Shown: piece after piece, positions 1-11,020 of the stretch
How positions within the stretch are numbered: the first letter of the stretch is position 1
Layout: every line of letters starts with the position of its first letter
From: Ornithodoros turicata
Lineage: Eukaryota > Arthropoda > Arachnida > Ixodida > Argasidae
Length of the DNA stretch: 64,000 nucleotides
Assembly (NCBI RefSeq): GCF_037126465.1
Contig: NW_026999320.1
Location: 2,666,001-2,730,000, forward strand
Direction of reading: 5' to 3'
Made by a program: the position numbers and the translations under genes
The notes under the pieces: generated by a model
What the model was told of the DNA's origin: nothing
The model's input: the letters and a program-made list of their open reading frames with translations, nothing else
Database searches by the model: none

Positions 1-647
1 CTTCTTCTAGGGATCTCCTGAGATTAAGTCGTAGAGCATCTTGTCACGAACTTCGTCACGTTCTTGCATATACTTGATACGTTTTTCCAGCTCAGTCATC
101 GTTTTCGCTGGAACGTCGTTGCCATCGTGAGCTTCGATAATCGTTGATGAGCTGTCGCTGGTCGTAATGTTATCTTCGGTGCCGTTAGTTTTCGATCCCT
201 GAGGGCGTCTTCGTTGCGATCTCGGCATTGTCTACCTTCGGTGCCTACGGGCTGAAGTCCAGATGAGTCAAAATTAACCTGTTCAACAGCTCATCTGTCC
301 AATCAGTCCTTATCCCACTTCTGATAAAAATGTAAGTCCGTCGAACTCAAACGTCGGGGGCGCCCGAACTACGCGGAGACCAGAAAACACACGACCGTTT
401 CGTAGCTTTGAAAAGAGACGACTATTTTATTTATAAAAAGAAGGGAGAGACAGAGGCACCAGAAACAGTGACCAGATGCGCCTCTCGGAAGACGTAGCTT
501 TGAGTATCAGGTTACACCGACCCATTCGGGGACGTTCCAACGAGGGGTGCAGGTGCAGCGCCCCATAAATAACATGAACTGGTTGACAAGGCTCCTTGGC
601 TCACACGAACAGTCGACAAACACAATTCGACCAGCTTGGTCAACAAC
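1..647 (-). mobile_element. 5' end of a minus-strand LTR retrotransposon (LTR, primer site, start of gag)
   Basis: Read on the minus strand. A probable LTR runs from about 647 down to 331; it carries an AATAAA signal near 430 and ends in CTTACA. About five bases further on is a primer-binding-like stretch, TATCAGAAGTGGGATAAGG (327-309). An open frame starts at 228 and runs to the window edge. Order LTR, primer site, ORF fits the left end of a Gypsy-type element whose body lies outside the window. The outer LTR edge (TGTTGTTGACC at 647) is a guess, since no second LTR is visible for comparison. Confidence 0.4.
7..228 (-). CDS. Putative gag N-terminal fragment of the LTR element
   Basis: A 73-residue frame beginning MPRSQRRRPQGSKTNG, basic at first and then acidic and serine-rich, followed by a charged stretch around MTELEKRIKYMQERDEVRDK that could form a short helix or coiled coil. 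It ends at a stop at position 7-9. I recognise no domain. The gag assignment comes only from its position about 80 bp downstream of the LTR and primer-site-like sequence. It could be a chance open frame. Confidence 0.3.
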   Translation of the reverse strand: MPRSQRRRPQGSKTNGTEDNITTSDSSSTIIEAHDGNDVPAKTMTELEKRIKYMQERDEVRDKMLYDLISGDP

Positions 648-2105
648 ATTCTTTACTACGTTGTTATACGTTGTGATATTCGCAGCAGTGTTCACGTGCA
701 GTGTGGACTAAAGCGCGAAATTGATGCGAAAACGAACCATTCTAGGTGAAATACCCAAATGTTAAGATTAAAGAAATGCGGAATGGTTGTCGATCCTGAG
801 CTAGCATCTTTAAGCACAAACCCCAAACAGACCGTCAGTTCGCTGCTGTCTGTATGGGAGTCGAGGCGGTCTTCAAGCTCTCTAGCTTTTAGTTTCGACT
901 TCCACCAGCTGAATTGGTGGAAATAAACCAATAACGAAATAAGACGCCAGAGTAAATCGTACTCTTCTTTTTTTTTTAGATCGGGTGTCAAATCAAAGGT
1001 CAGCAACGTTACGTCATCCACTTCAAAGGAGTTCGGTTCGTGGCTTACCATCTTTTCTAAGCCGCTATCGCAATGCCATTCCGGTCTGCTAAATCTTCCT
1101 AGAAAACCAACGGTTCCTCTCAGCTTATGCGGACCGTTACATAAACGAAAGGGAAAGGGGGGGGCGGGGCTTTCTTCATTTCTTCTTGTGTTCTTCGATA
1201 TCCGGCACTAGCTCATCAAGTTGAACTTGTGCCGCTGAGGCACACTGATAAATGCAATACAGAAATGACGCAAAAAACGAGGGATATGCTGCTGGCAGCA
1301 GCCAACCTTCTCTATGGCAAATATGCACATGAACAATTCCATCAACCCAGTTATGAAACATTCTTAGCTGAAAAGCATTGCACAGTGAATAATTCTAAGC
1401 TCGCTCAAAGGAAAACTGCGAAGCATCTGACACTTTTGGAGAGGCGTTGAGAAGGACAGTCATTTAGGTCTGAATTAGCATGTAAGATGAAAACCTCAGG
1501 GAGTCATTCACGAATTAAAAGGAGCACGCACACGCTGATTACCAGCATTAGCCAGGCAGCTGGGAATCAGCAGCAGCATCCCAGTCGCTCAATCGTAATC
1601 ATGTTGGGTTGCTGAGCTCCAGATTGCGGGTTTGATCATGGCCGAGGACGGTGGCAATTTGGGGAAGGTAAGGATTGCTTTCAGCGCCGTGTATCGGACA
1701 CTTCTGGCGCACGTCAAAAGATCCCCAGGTGGTCCAAATTATCCGCAGGCGCACCTTGCGGCACGAGCAGCATCTCGCCACACAAATAGGCCGACCCACT
1801 TTCCGTGTAAATCTAATTCCTGGATTAGCTAGGGCCGCCTTCATTTCTAGCAACCAAAAGAACAATGAAGGCTGAAACTGCTGAAGTGTCTGAAAAGAAA
1901 AGGCCTGAACGGCTCCTGAGCGCATTTTATATGGAACATAGATCTTATCCGCTGCCGTCCGCCCACGATATTTCTCCGATCTTCTGCTCTGCAAGGGATA
2001 TACCTATTTTAGGGAAGCATCGCGACATCATGATTCAAACTTTTGATATATTTACCTCGGTATTTAACTTAAACATACATAGAACGGTTACATGAAATGT
2101 TTCAG
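648..2105. other. Intronic or intergenic sequence with no recognised gene
   Basis: This precedes the first visible GMC exon. Frames are short and unlike known families, and there is a G-rich run near 1156-1168. The upstream exon coding the N-terminal FAD-binding glycine motif was sought here and not seen. Confidence 0.5.
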
Positions 2106-2295
2106 ACCTGCCCAACTATCCGTGGTCGTGTTCTCGGCGGCGGAAGCGTCATCAACGCCATGCAGTTTGTTCGGGCCAACCGGCACGATTACGACGACTG
2201 GGCAGCCAACGGAGCCGAAGGTTGGGCATACGAAGATGTGCTCCCTTACTTCAAATCAATTGAACGCTTCGAAATTGAACAATTCTACAATGAAG
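2106..2295 (+). CDS. GMC oxidoreductase exon A (RGRVLGGGSVINAM motif)
   Basis: First visible exon of a GMC-family FAD-dependent oxidoreductase (glucose dehydrogenase-like; substrate unknown). It follows a TTTCAG acceptor and ends at a GTAAGT donor, 190 bp, leaving phase 1. It contains RGRVLGGGSVINAM, the GMC signature near the FAD-binding region, then MQFVRANRHDYDDWA and GWAYEDVLPYFKSIE, the helix typical of the family. The dinucleotide-binding exon(s) that should precede it are absent from 1-2105, so the gene starts upstream of the window. There are no stops. The third residue of the usual GGSS is Gly instead of Ser (GGGS). Confidence 0.93.
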
Positions 2296-2399
2296 GTAAG
2301 TTGCTTGCTCTAACAGTGTACCAGTCCCCAATCCGCAGTGCACAATCAACGGTGTTCATTCCTGAACTCCTTTATGCCACGCCTCTTTTGCTTTTCCAG

Positions 2400-2531
2400 A
2401 GTACCATAGCAAAGCTGGAGAGGTTCCGGACAACTACGTGCCCTTTCATAGCAAACTCAGTGATGCGTACCTGCGGGGTTTAAAAGATATTGGATATAAT
2501 GTAATAGACTACAACGGTGCTACTCAAACAG
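2400..2531 (+). CDS. GMC oxidoreductase exon B
   Basis: 132-bp exon after a CTTTTCCAG acceptor, ending at a GTAGGA donor. It enters in phase 1, completing a Glu codon from exon A, and leaves in phase 1. It encodes the segment that in GMC enzymes reads roughly YHG..GPL..., then a region ending DYNGATQTG, here IGYNVIDYNGATQTG, a near-invariant family motif. The intron from exon A is only 104 bp, whereas the next intron is about 23.9 kb. Confidence 0.93.
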
Positions 2532-4760
2532 GTAGGACAATAGTTCAGCTCGGCATCAATAACAATGGCAGAATGTGCCTAGAATATAGTGTAAATGTAA
2601 ATACGGTAGCAGTTTGTTACCGGAAAAGAAGGTTCTGAAAGGACGGAACGAGATGGCGTTACTAAACTTGCAACAAACACACCAAACAAATTGTAGAGTT
2701 CGGCTTTGAGGCCTTCCCATCCATGTTAGTGTTAGGTGTAGCGACCCCCCCCCCCCCCCGTCCACTCCCTTTGATATCGATGCGGCTTGCGAGAGCGGAA
2801 CAATCATATTCTATTTCCAGAACAGTTTCTCGTCGTCACTTAGTATAGGCGGAGTTTCTCCACATCGTATTCCCGAAGTGGGGTTTTGTTGGGGACTGCG
2901 CCGGTTTCACATAGCGACCTCATAGAAAACAAATCCATTTGTCGTTTACAAAAGGGCAGAATTGTTTTCATAGCGAGAGCTATAGCCTGCTTCCTGTGCG
3001 CCGGGGCTTCTTGTTTGCCGACATGGTCGTCAAACCGATGCGGCGGTGATAAGGAACGCGTAGCTACCTGGATAATCACGTGATGCCGTACAGCACACAC
3101 GCAGGCAGGACAGCAACGGTTCGATACTCATTTGTTCAGCACAAACGAATAGCGCGTGGTAAAGCATTCACCAAAACACAGCAAACAGAGTACTCTGCAG
3201 AACGTTCGATTACCTTGGCTGGGTTGTCTCACGGCCCTCGGTGACTCCGAATACAAAATCGGTAACCACTTGCCACGTAAGATAATTTACAAAACGGACG
3301 TCCAAAGGATAATTTTACCGGCCTTACCAAATGACCTTCTGGAACAATGTGAGGGACATACCGAGCAGGGACTTAGACAGTGCTTGAGAACACCCTCTTA
3401 CAGGTCTCTCGCCCCCCAAGACCTCTTGTAATACCCTTAAATACATCCGACGACATACGACATACATCCGAAGACGAAAAAAAAAGCCCTCAAGCGAGCA
3501 GCTATGTATACAGCTATGACGCATTGTTGTTGACAAACGCTGATGCAAATGACCCTGTCGCGACGTACAACCCAAATGCTATGACGCAAATGTTGTTCAC
3601 GAAAAGTTCACCCAAGAAATCAATGGTGCACCTAAGCAGATTTTAGATTGCACACTTTATCCCGAACACGTTTTACCGACTTACTCCTGCAAGGCGCGCG
3701 TATGTCTGCACACGTAAATATGATCTTGGTGGGTGCGAGGCGACGGGTGATATCTCTCAGGTGAACCGACAATGTAAAAAACGCCAATGTAAAAAAGAGA
3801 GACGCCAACTCAAGCGTCACTTGCAAGGATCCATAGTACAGTTTAAGCTAAGCATGGCAGTACGGCCGCTCGTGTCTATTTGTCTTCCAACAGTTGAAAA
3901 TGTTTTTCGCTTGCCTCCACGGCATTCTAATAAGCATGGGAAACGTTGCGCATATTTTGTTTGTCCAACTCTGCCGAGGCCTTCATTGTCGTTTCGCCGA
4001 GGTTGCTAACAGGTTTTTCCAGGAAAAAAATCTATAGTGACGTGAACTCAAGTTAGCTGCACCTGCATAGCAAGGTCCCCTCGAGCGGGACCCAGCATTT
4101 GACAGACTTTTTTTTTTGCATAATCTTCATCAATTTTCGAATCGAAGGTCCATGACTGCAGCTGTAGAGTTTATTCTGAACCATCGAAAAGATGTTTCTA
4201 CGCAATGCCGCTGTACCTAACTCAATATTACGCTGTCAGTGGTGTCACCGTTGACGCCCTGGAACAGAATTTGTCTTGTGGAGATACAAAAGGTTTGTTC
4301 TGCTGGAATGCACAAGAGCAGGGTTTGTTACGAAAATAATAGTGCGCCCGTTCCTGTTCGTGGTACCTACGAAATTCGAGCTTTCGTTTCCACTTCCATT
4401 AGTGTTTCCAGACGACTTTCAGTAGCGGTTTCCGTGTCGTAAGCGGACTTTTGTTTACGTTTCGTTTTCTGGGAAAAGTAACGAAAATAATTTTGTTTCC
4501 GTTTCTATATTTGTTTCCTGCTGAATTGGGGTATTTAGCGTTTCAGTTTTCGTGTCCGACACCAAACCCTGCTTTCTATGTCATACTTGAAGTAGCAAAG
4601 CACAGAGGACGTATATGACGGCAACTGATATTCGGCACAGATTCAGACCCCAACCTCGCACAACTTCCGTACAAACTTGAGCAAAGCCTATACAGTTGCG
4701 CGCTTATGGTGTCGCGGGTTCATCCGGATTGGATTCAATCGGATTATTTTATTATCCCGA
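2532..4760. other. Start of the 23.9-kb GMC intron; no recognised element
   Basis: I see no protein similarity. There is a 14-bp C run near 2746-2759. Open frames are short and look random. Confidence 0.4.
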
Positions 4761-4764
4761 TAAA

Positions 4765-5165
4765 GTTTTCTCTTCTTTGCTCTTTCGGTGATGTCGCGTA
4801 TATCCATCACAAACAGTGACAGCTGCGTGACGTCAATTGAAAGGAAATGCAGACCTTCTGTTATCTAGGTGGATTTGGCTTAGCTTACGCCTCCTACATA
4901 GCGGAAGGCCTATTCCCACGTGACACAACGTGCTACAGGAAGGCATGATGTGGATGCTGATATGACATGAATGACAGAGCGAACAAGAATTAAGTTAGAC
5001 AGGCATGCACGTGTGATGCATGTGATGTGCATGATGAGTACTCATGCCTGATACTATTTCTGAGGTGTTCGCTCAGCACTGTTTCAATTGACGTCACGCA
5101 CGTGGCCCTACTGTGGCTGTTTGCGATAGATGTGACCTGATTAAAAGAGCAGAGAAGAGAGGGGC
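4765..5165. repeat. Degenerate foldback repeat
   Basis: Sequence 4765-4855 (CTCTTCTTTGCTC...TGACGTCAATTGAAAGG) reappears inverted at about 5083-5163 (GTTTCAATTGACGTCACGC...AGCAGAGAAGAGAG). In addition CCTTCTGTTATCTAGG occurs as a direct pair at about 4854 and 5223. This suggests a decayed non-autonomous inverted-repeat element; target duplications were not identified. Confidence 0.5.
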
Positions 5166-5392
5166 TCTCTCATTTGAAATGTATGGCAACCTGCCAGGTG
5201 TGTGACGTTATCGAGGTGCTGAGGCCTTCTGTTATCTAGGGGCTGCTATCTAGGAGATGTATAAGTCGTGCTCGGCCTCTTTCACATACGCTCTGAGTGC
5301 GTTGTTTTCCCTCTGATTGACACAGCAGCGTCCGTCTCCGGGAACATCGAAATAAAACATCCCCGTAACGTTGATCGAGCTGCCAAAATTAA

Positions 5393-5526
5393 AGAGTTTT
5401 AGTACATCGTACGTTATGGCCTTTGATTACGTACGTAAGGAATATCACTGATGGCCCATGATAGAAAGAGCTTCTCGCAGTGCGTAGTATACGCAAAGGC
5501 CATAGTGTACGAAGTACTAAAACCCT
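5393..5526. mobile_element. Small MITE, copy 1
   Basis: The ends are inverted repeats: GAGTTTTAGTACATCGTACG at the left and CGAAGTACTAAAACCCTC at the right. The arms continue inward with ATGGCCTTTG and CAAAGGCCAT. About 134 bp, with no coding capacity. It abuts a second element with related ends. Confidence 0.6.
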
Positions 5527-5529
5527 CTA

Positions 5530-6295
5530 TTAGAGAGTTTTACTGCATCGTACGCTATCGTCTTTGCGTACGTAGGGGATAGCATTGGTGGTCCTGCACA
5601 CGCGCGAAACATAAACAGAGCTATGCGCAGTGCGCAGAAGCACCATGCAATTCGTTACGTACACTAACGTGGTACTGTGCGATGCACTAAAACCACAGGG
5701 GTGACACAAACCCGCCATTGTTGTAACTACCCTCAAGCGGGTGCTTTTGGCAAAACTGCCATCTTGTTATGGTCGCACGTCATAGAAAACGTCATTTTGA
5801 GGTCATGTGACTTTGTTTACATGTCGTTTTGCCGCTTATCGACATATTTTCGTCGTCAAAACACCAAGAGATGAACGTATTTTGCCAGCGTAAACTATGC
5901 GGTGCTTCTTCAGCTACATGATAGCCCATTTCGCCTTAGTTTAAGTACATCGCATCGGCTCAGTGAGTCTTAACGCGCGGTCGTCATCACGTCTTTGATA
6001 GTTATCAACAGTACAAGGCTTTATGTCTAAAACTGCGCGTTTTACTGCGAGATTATCGGGTAAAAATAATTACAGTGATCGAAAGACATCCAAAACGTCA
6101 TGCAGAAACAATAATCGCATTGTTTACAAACGGTTTGGCCGCCGATCACGGGCGCCGCCATCTTTAAGGTCACGTGTGCCTCGACGTTTGCTGTGACGTG
6201 CGACCAGGACCTGTCCAGGATGCATTGCGTTCGCTCAGCACGCTTTCGTCTACGGAGCAATACATTGGATGCCACCCCTGTGACTAAAACTCACT
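5530..6295. mobile_element. Second MITE of the same family, split by a hAT-type insertion
   Basis: Its left end, GAGAGTTTTACTGCATCGTACG (about 5533), mirrors its right end, GTGCGATGCACTAAAACTC. The right end is interrupted at ACTAAAAC by a 589-bp insertion. Its left arm resembles copy 1, so this is a diverged family member. Confidence 0.6.
5694..6282. mobile_element. hAT-type MITE, 589 bp, nested
   Basis: Begins CACAGGGGTGACA and ends with the inverse, TGCCACCCCTGTG (13-bp ends, one mismatch). It is flanked on both sides by ACTAAAAC (5686-5693 and 6283-6290), a perfect 8-bp target-site duplication. Eight-bp duplications are characteristic of hAT transposons. No transposase frame is present, so it is non-autonomous. 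Its target is the right end of another MITE, giving a clear relative age. Confidence 0.85.
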
Positions 6296-6300
6296 ATTTC

Positions 6301-7118
6301 TACTGGAACGGTATTTGTACCTGCAACGATCATTGACGTGAACAGCTGTTTGACCATGCGGGATTGTTGTATTTAGCTGTATGGTTATGCGTGGAAAATG
6401 CAGGATTCTCGAAGAATAAATTGCATAGAAAGAAGCGTCGTTAGGTAAGAAAGAAAACTCGAAACGCGTTCGCAAAATGAGACCCCTTCGTTCAATTGCA
6501 GTATCATTGAACTTTGTCTAAAACATTTATTTTTATTTCATGCGGTGTAGAGTATCACCCGCAGCGATCAAACGCCCCAGTGATCATTATCATCCAATAA
6601 GGTAGTTGGTAGAAGTGCAAGGGCGCAGGCGAGCTGGTACATTGTCAATCAAACGTCAATATAAAAAAATAAAACAACTGCTTCTGAAACTCAGCAACCC
6701 ACTTCATCATCCCATTTGGGTTGGAAATGGGTTGCTGAGTTTGAAAGCAAGAAAACACAACTTGTTTGTTTTCTTTTTTCTGTGTCGTGTCTCAGGTTTT
6801 ATCGTCGTTTATAAAGCAGTTGTTCTTGGGTGGTGCAGTAGGAGACTGGAGTTTGCTTGGGTTCAACTACAGCAAAACGACTCTAAACACGTGCTACGCG
6901 CTCTCAAGTACATTATTTATTATTGGCACACGGCCAAATTAGGTGACGATTTTAAAAAAGGAAATATAACAGGAATACGTTGCGCTATAGAAGTTTGTTT
7001 ATATGGAACATATTCCACACTTTTTGGTGATTAATTCAATCTCAAACACGCGTTTTAGGTTGGATTATTTGTTCCAACCGCGACCTATCACATACTAGGT
7101 GATAGGTCGCGACCAACC
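6301..7118. other. Intron sequence with short hairpins
   Basis: No gene is recognised. AAACTCAGCAACCCA (6687-6701) is repeated inverted at 6728-6742 with a 26-bp spacer, and GCGACCTATCAC (7080-7091) pairs with 7099-7110. The 6611-6650 stretch (GCGAGCTGGTACATTGT) has a related copy near 59930-59957, so it is part of a dispersed repeat. Confidence 0.4.
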
Positions 7119-7690
7119 AAAAATGACATCCTTCGAGGTATTTCGCAGGTGAGCTTAGCGACAGGGGCAAAGGTGGCGTCATAGTCTTCCCGGTATTGCT
7201 GTGCGTATCGCTGGGCTACCAATCTTGCCTTGTAACGTTCAACCTTGCCGTCTTTGTCTCGTTTGGTTTTAAATATCCACTTGCCTCGAAACGGCTTCTT
7301 TCCGTCTGGTAGATCAGTGAGAACCCCCGTGTTCAGTTGATGGAGTGACTGGATCTCGTAGTCAGCTGCCTGGATCCACTTCTCTTTATTAGATGCAGGC
7401 AGCCTCTACATGTCTTTCCAACTAGTAAGATCAGGCGTGGACTCTGTGTGAGCAATGTACGTGAGGCGGTCCGGGGGCACTTCTCTATTGCTGCGGCATG
7501 AATAACGTGGTTCCACAGGACTATCCCCGCGAGGTCCTCAAGTGCTCCTCCCGTCCTCGTTGCGTAACGGCGGACTTTGTTCTGTTCTGAAAGGATGCTT
7601 GGGAGTACATCCACGACAATCGCTGTGGAAGGATCCGAAGTGTGCTCACCGAGTGCCTCCGATCCGCAGCAGAACTTCTCCATGACTGCA
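7119..7690 (-). pseudogene. Copia-type pol fragment (start of reverse transcriptase)
   Basis: On the minus strand, 7386 to 7150 translates to the conserved start of a Ty1/Copia reverse transcriptase: a KWIQAADYEI segment, then FRGKWIFKTKRDKDGKVERYKARL and DYDATFAPVAK. The part at higher coordinates (to about 7690) is a decayed version of the linker between integrase and reverse transcriptase. Stops and frame changes interrupt it, and the YVDD catalytic region is missing. It is a separate, more decayed copy than the element at 49.8-56 kb. Confidence 0.8.
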
Positions 7691-8327
7691 CTTTCATATG
7701 ACGTTCTTCAAGTGGTCACCGCCTGATGTTACACAGCATTGAAGCCTTTCGCTGAAGTCTAATATCACACGCATCAAGACGCCGTTGGGAAAAAAACATT
7801 CAAAATGTTCTCGTCAGCGATCAGATCCAATATTGCCTGACGACTATCGACCCGTTGCTGCATCTGTGTATCGTTCAGTGATTGCACAACTTGGATGTTG
7901 TAAGAATGAAACAAGAGTGTTTCAACATGCCGGACAAACTTCGTCGCGACAAATTTAACGCAACAGCATGCCTCACTGTTGATCTCCTTGAACTCTGGGG
8001 TACTGATGACAAAACGCGTTGCTAATTTTCCCCATTGCATACAGAACGACGTCTTCATCTTCGATGCGCGGCTCTAACGGGATCTTTGTTACGGAACTTG
8101 GACACCCACAACAGGATCGACTTGCAGGATGGAGCATATAAATGCTGCAGATATGTGAATGCTGCAGATGTTTGATGACCTTACGGTCATCAAACTCGAC
8201 ATGCTATTGTTGTACAATCGCCGATCACACATGTAGGCTCCCGTAGGTATGCGGAAGAAATAGGTAGGTAGGTATAGGAAGAAATTCATTCTGAGGTTCG
8301 GAGGCACAAGAGTGAAGCTGTCTTACA

Positions 8328-8342
8328 TTGGCGCAGTCGACA
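8328..8342 (+). promoter_or_regulatory. Gypsy primer-binding site
   Basis: TTGGCGCAGTCGACA directly follows the LTR end CTTACA. The same TGGCGCAGTCGAC motif lies next to the 5' LTR of the minus-strand element at 16.5-19.0 kb. Confidence 0.7.
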
Positions 8343-8440
8343 CTCCTCCAAAGAAAGTGAGTTGAATCCCACAGAAATGTAACCCTGATAGCCCGCAGGT
8401 CACCAGCTGCTCCGCTGAAGGTGAGTAAATTGATTTATCC

Positions 8441-9250
8441 ATGTCGAAGGGCCAGGATGACCTCCTTGAATATCTACTGGCCAAGACAGAGGGAGGCAAC
8501 GTAGTAAAACTTCACAAAAAACAGAAGTCGTTGAGATAGAAGACTTCTGTCGACTCATCCCGTGTGTGTCTCACGGAGACCAGGCTTGCGTGACTCACAG
8601 CATAGAACGCTTTCGCCACGTCGATACACACGCCGCTACTGGTGTTATTCCTGAACAACAAAACCAAATGGCAAAGCAACAGCGCATATTAACAGATTTC
8701 TTATGCTGAACATTCACTATGGAATGTCGTCGGTCCGATCTCTTCAAGCCCGACTGTTTTGGAAGTCGATCGCAAAGCCCTGACACATGGCTCTCTCTGT
8801 ATGAACACGCTTGCGAACGGAATTGATGGACCACCCAAGCAGTCAAGGTAGAGAATCTCCGCTCCTTCGTAACAGACACCGCAAGGAACTGCTATGACTT
8901 CCGCATTTTGGCCAACGAAACTGACTCGTGGGAATCGTGGAAAAACAGTTTATCGAAGTCATTCCAAGAAAACATAGTGGATAATGGAATAAAGCCGTCA
9001 TTTACAAATATCACAGTATATCAGTAACTGATTACTTCTTCGAAAAAAGTCTAGTTGTACGGCCTTCCAAATGACATGCGTCAACTCATTAAAGTCCGTG
9101 AGCCTAAAGATCCCCAGCACCGACTCCACGGTCTTCGAGATCCGTGCACTGAAATCAGGACGTCGTTGTTACGCGGATCGGTCACCCTTCCGCCATAACA
9201 AAGAAATACTGCAACTTCCAGAAGGTCCCCATCTCACTATGATGTACTCA
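8441..9250 (+). pseudogene. Gypsy gag remnant
   Basis: An ATG at 8441 opens MSKGQDDLLEYLLAK, a typical Gypsy gag beginning, about 100 bp after the primer site. Downstream pieces in shifting frames include IPEQQNQMAKQQRILTDFL, PDTWLSLYEHACERN, NETDSWESWKNSLSKSFQEN and LYGLPNDMRQLIKVREP, the capsid-like core. Several stops separate them, so no protein can be made. Confidence 0.7.
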
Positions 9251-9339
9251 TTGACAAGAAACTATGGCTGTTGCGGACCAAGACAATGAAGAAGGCAAGT
9301 CGATGGGAATGAAAAAACAAAAAAGGCGAATAAATGGGG

Positions 9340-10215
9340 GTCATAGTTTCCACCCTTTGATACCAAATGAAACTGTCTACTTCAATAACAGCAAACTGGT
9401 ATATGTGAACCTCTTTTTGAATGGCAAAGAGGTTCCAGCTCTGGTAGAGAGTGGAGCCTCCGTACCGTTCGACAACCGTCGCTTACTCCAACACCGAAAT
9501 AACGACAGAGGCCCTCGTAACAGACGGTGTTGATTATGGCCTCTTACTGTCCCACCGTGACAGGAAGAAGATGCGGCTAAATATATGCTGGGACGACAAC
9601 GTCTGCATAGACAACGACCGACTCAAGTGTCTAGTCACCAGGCCTTCTCAAGATATCCGCAGTAAGGATGACGTTGCAAAGCATCACCCGGAACTTCTTC
9701 CGATATTGTGCGATCCTTCGGCAACCACAGCATTAAAAGTACCCATTGAGCTCGCTGACGCAACCACTGTCCGACGAAAACCATACAACATGACACGTAA
9801 AGTGGAAGAATAGCTCAAGTCTGAACTGCAGGAGACGCTAACTGCTGGCATTATTGGGCCATCAACTTCCAGTTTTGCATCTCCAATTACTACAGCCCCG
9901 AAGGCAGGCTGGTCGTTCCGCCTCTGCACTGACTACAGGCTAGTGAACAGGCAAACTGACATATTCCCTTTTCCAGTGCCCAGAGTGGATGATATTATCA
10001 GTGACACAGGCGGATGGGCATTTTTACTGTCTTGATCTATGCTGAGGCTTCTGGCAAGTACCATTAACTGTACACACCTAACAATGCACTGCCTTCGTTA
10101 CTCCATTGGACCTGTATGAATATAACACGCTACCTTTTGGATGGAAGAACTCTTCTGCGTGGTTGCAGAAGCTACAGTCCCGTATAACAGACGCAGTATA
10201 GGAGATCAATGAAAA
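9340..10215 (+). pseudogene. Gypsy protease and reverse-transcriptase remnant
   Basis: The protease part reads KLVYVNLFLNGKEVPALVESGAS (about 9390-9461). The expected catalytic Asp-Ser-Gly is Glu-Ser-Gly here, which should abolish activity. The reverse-transcriptase N-terminal region follows: VPIELADATTVRRKPYNM, then AGIIGPSTSSFASP, FRLCTDYRLVNRQT and PFPVPRVDDIISDTGG, then YEYNTLPFGWKNS in another frame. At least three stops or frameshifts are visible. The frame stops matching before the YxDD region, where the palindromic element begins. Confidence 0.8.
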
Positions 10216-10256
10216 AGTCGTTTGATCGCCGTCACAGTTCAAGAATCGCATACATC

Positions 10257-10662
10257 AATGTTTGGGGACGCGAAAGACAAGGACTGAAGGTACACACGCA
10301 CACAAGCGTCGCTCACAACTGAAATGTATTGCGGGAAAAGAAGGCATAAATACACAACCGGTATCAGGCGGCATGTGCCGAGATACAAGATATATACGCA
10401 TCGCTCCCTGTAGATAATAAGGTGTGTAAATCAGCTGCTTCTTTATGAGAGAGTGCGACTGATGGTTGGCTAACACAGCTAATTTACGCACCTTATTATC
10501 TCCTGGGAGCGATGCGTCGCTCCGCATGTATTAATTCTTGTATCTGGGCACGCCTGATGCCGGTTGTGCACTTATGCCTTTTTTTCCTGCAATACAGTTC
10601 AATTGCGAGTGACGCCTGTGTGTGTGTACCTTCAGTCCTTGTCTTTCGCGTCCCCAAATATT
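10257..10662. mobile_element. Palindromic (foldback) element, about 406 bp
   Basis: The arm 10257-10437 (starts CAATGTTTGGGGACGCG) is mirrored by 10475-10662 (ends CGCGTCCCCAAATATTG), leaving a loop of under 40 bp. The arms match closely but with several mismatches, so this is an older hairpin-type non-autonomous element. It sits between the reverse-transcriptase and integrase-tail remnants of the Gypsy element. Target duplication not identified. Confidence 0.75.
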
Positions 10663-10975
10663 GCAGCATGCTATCCCACCAACTAGCCCAACTTGCTGCG
10701 CTTGTTCAAGAATCCCACACGTACAAGTCGGCGACCTGGTTATGATACGTACAGGCCTTCCTGGCTCTTCGCCTACCATACTAGGCCCGGTACAAGTAAC
10801 TCGGACGGCATACAAACAAGGAAATTTGAAAGCTATTGCCTATACTCATCCTAATGGCCAATTCCGCCTGGCAACTATTGGCAACGTTTTTAAATACCAT
10901 CCCACGAGTGATGGAGCAAAAAACGCCGGGCCCATGCAGGCTCCCGTAGATATGCGAAGAGGAGGAGCACACTAA
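10663..10975 (+). pseudogene. Gypsy integrase C-terminal remnant
   Basis: Starts within a frame reading LSHQLAQLAALVQES and, after a frame change, VQVGDLVMIRTGLPGSSPTI, the usual SH3-like beta-barrel tail of Gypsy integrases. It continues to a stop at 10973 that overlaps the 3' LTR block. No DDE catalytic core is present. Confidence 0.6.
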
Positions 10976-11020
10976 AATTCATTCTCAGCTTCGGCGGCAC
11001 GATAGTGAAGCTGTCTTACA

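Larger units (their letters stand above)
8229..11020 (+). mobile_element. Decayed Ty3/Gypsy LTR retrotransposon
   Basis: The two ends share an LTR-derived block: CTCCCGTAGGTATGCGGAAG...GTGAAGCTGTCTTACA at 8229-8327 and a diverged copy at 10931-11020. The 5' copy is followed by TTGGCGCAGTCGACA, a Gypsy-type primer-binding site. Between them, in order on the + strand, are gag, protease, reverse-transcriptase and integrase-tail remnants, with many stops and frameshifts. The rest of reverse transcriptase, RNase H and the integrase core are missing, and a palindromic element occupies that place. The LTR outer edges are uncertain. No target duplication was identified. Confidence 0.8.
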
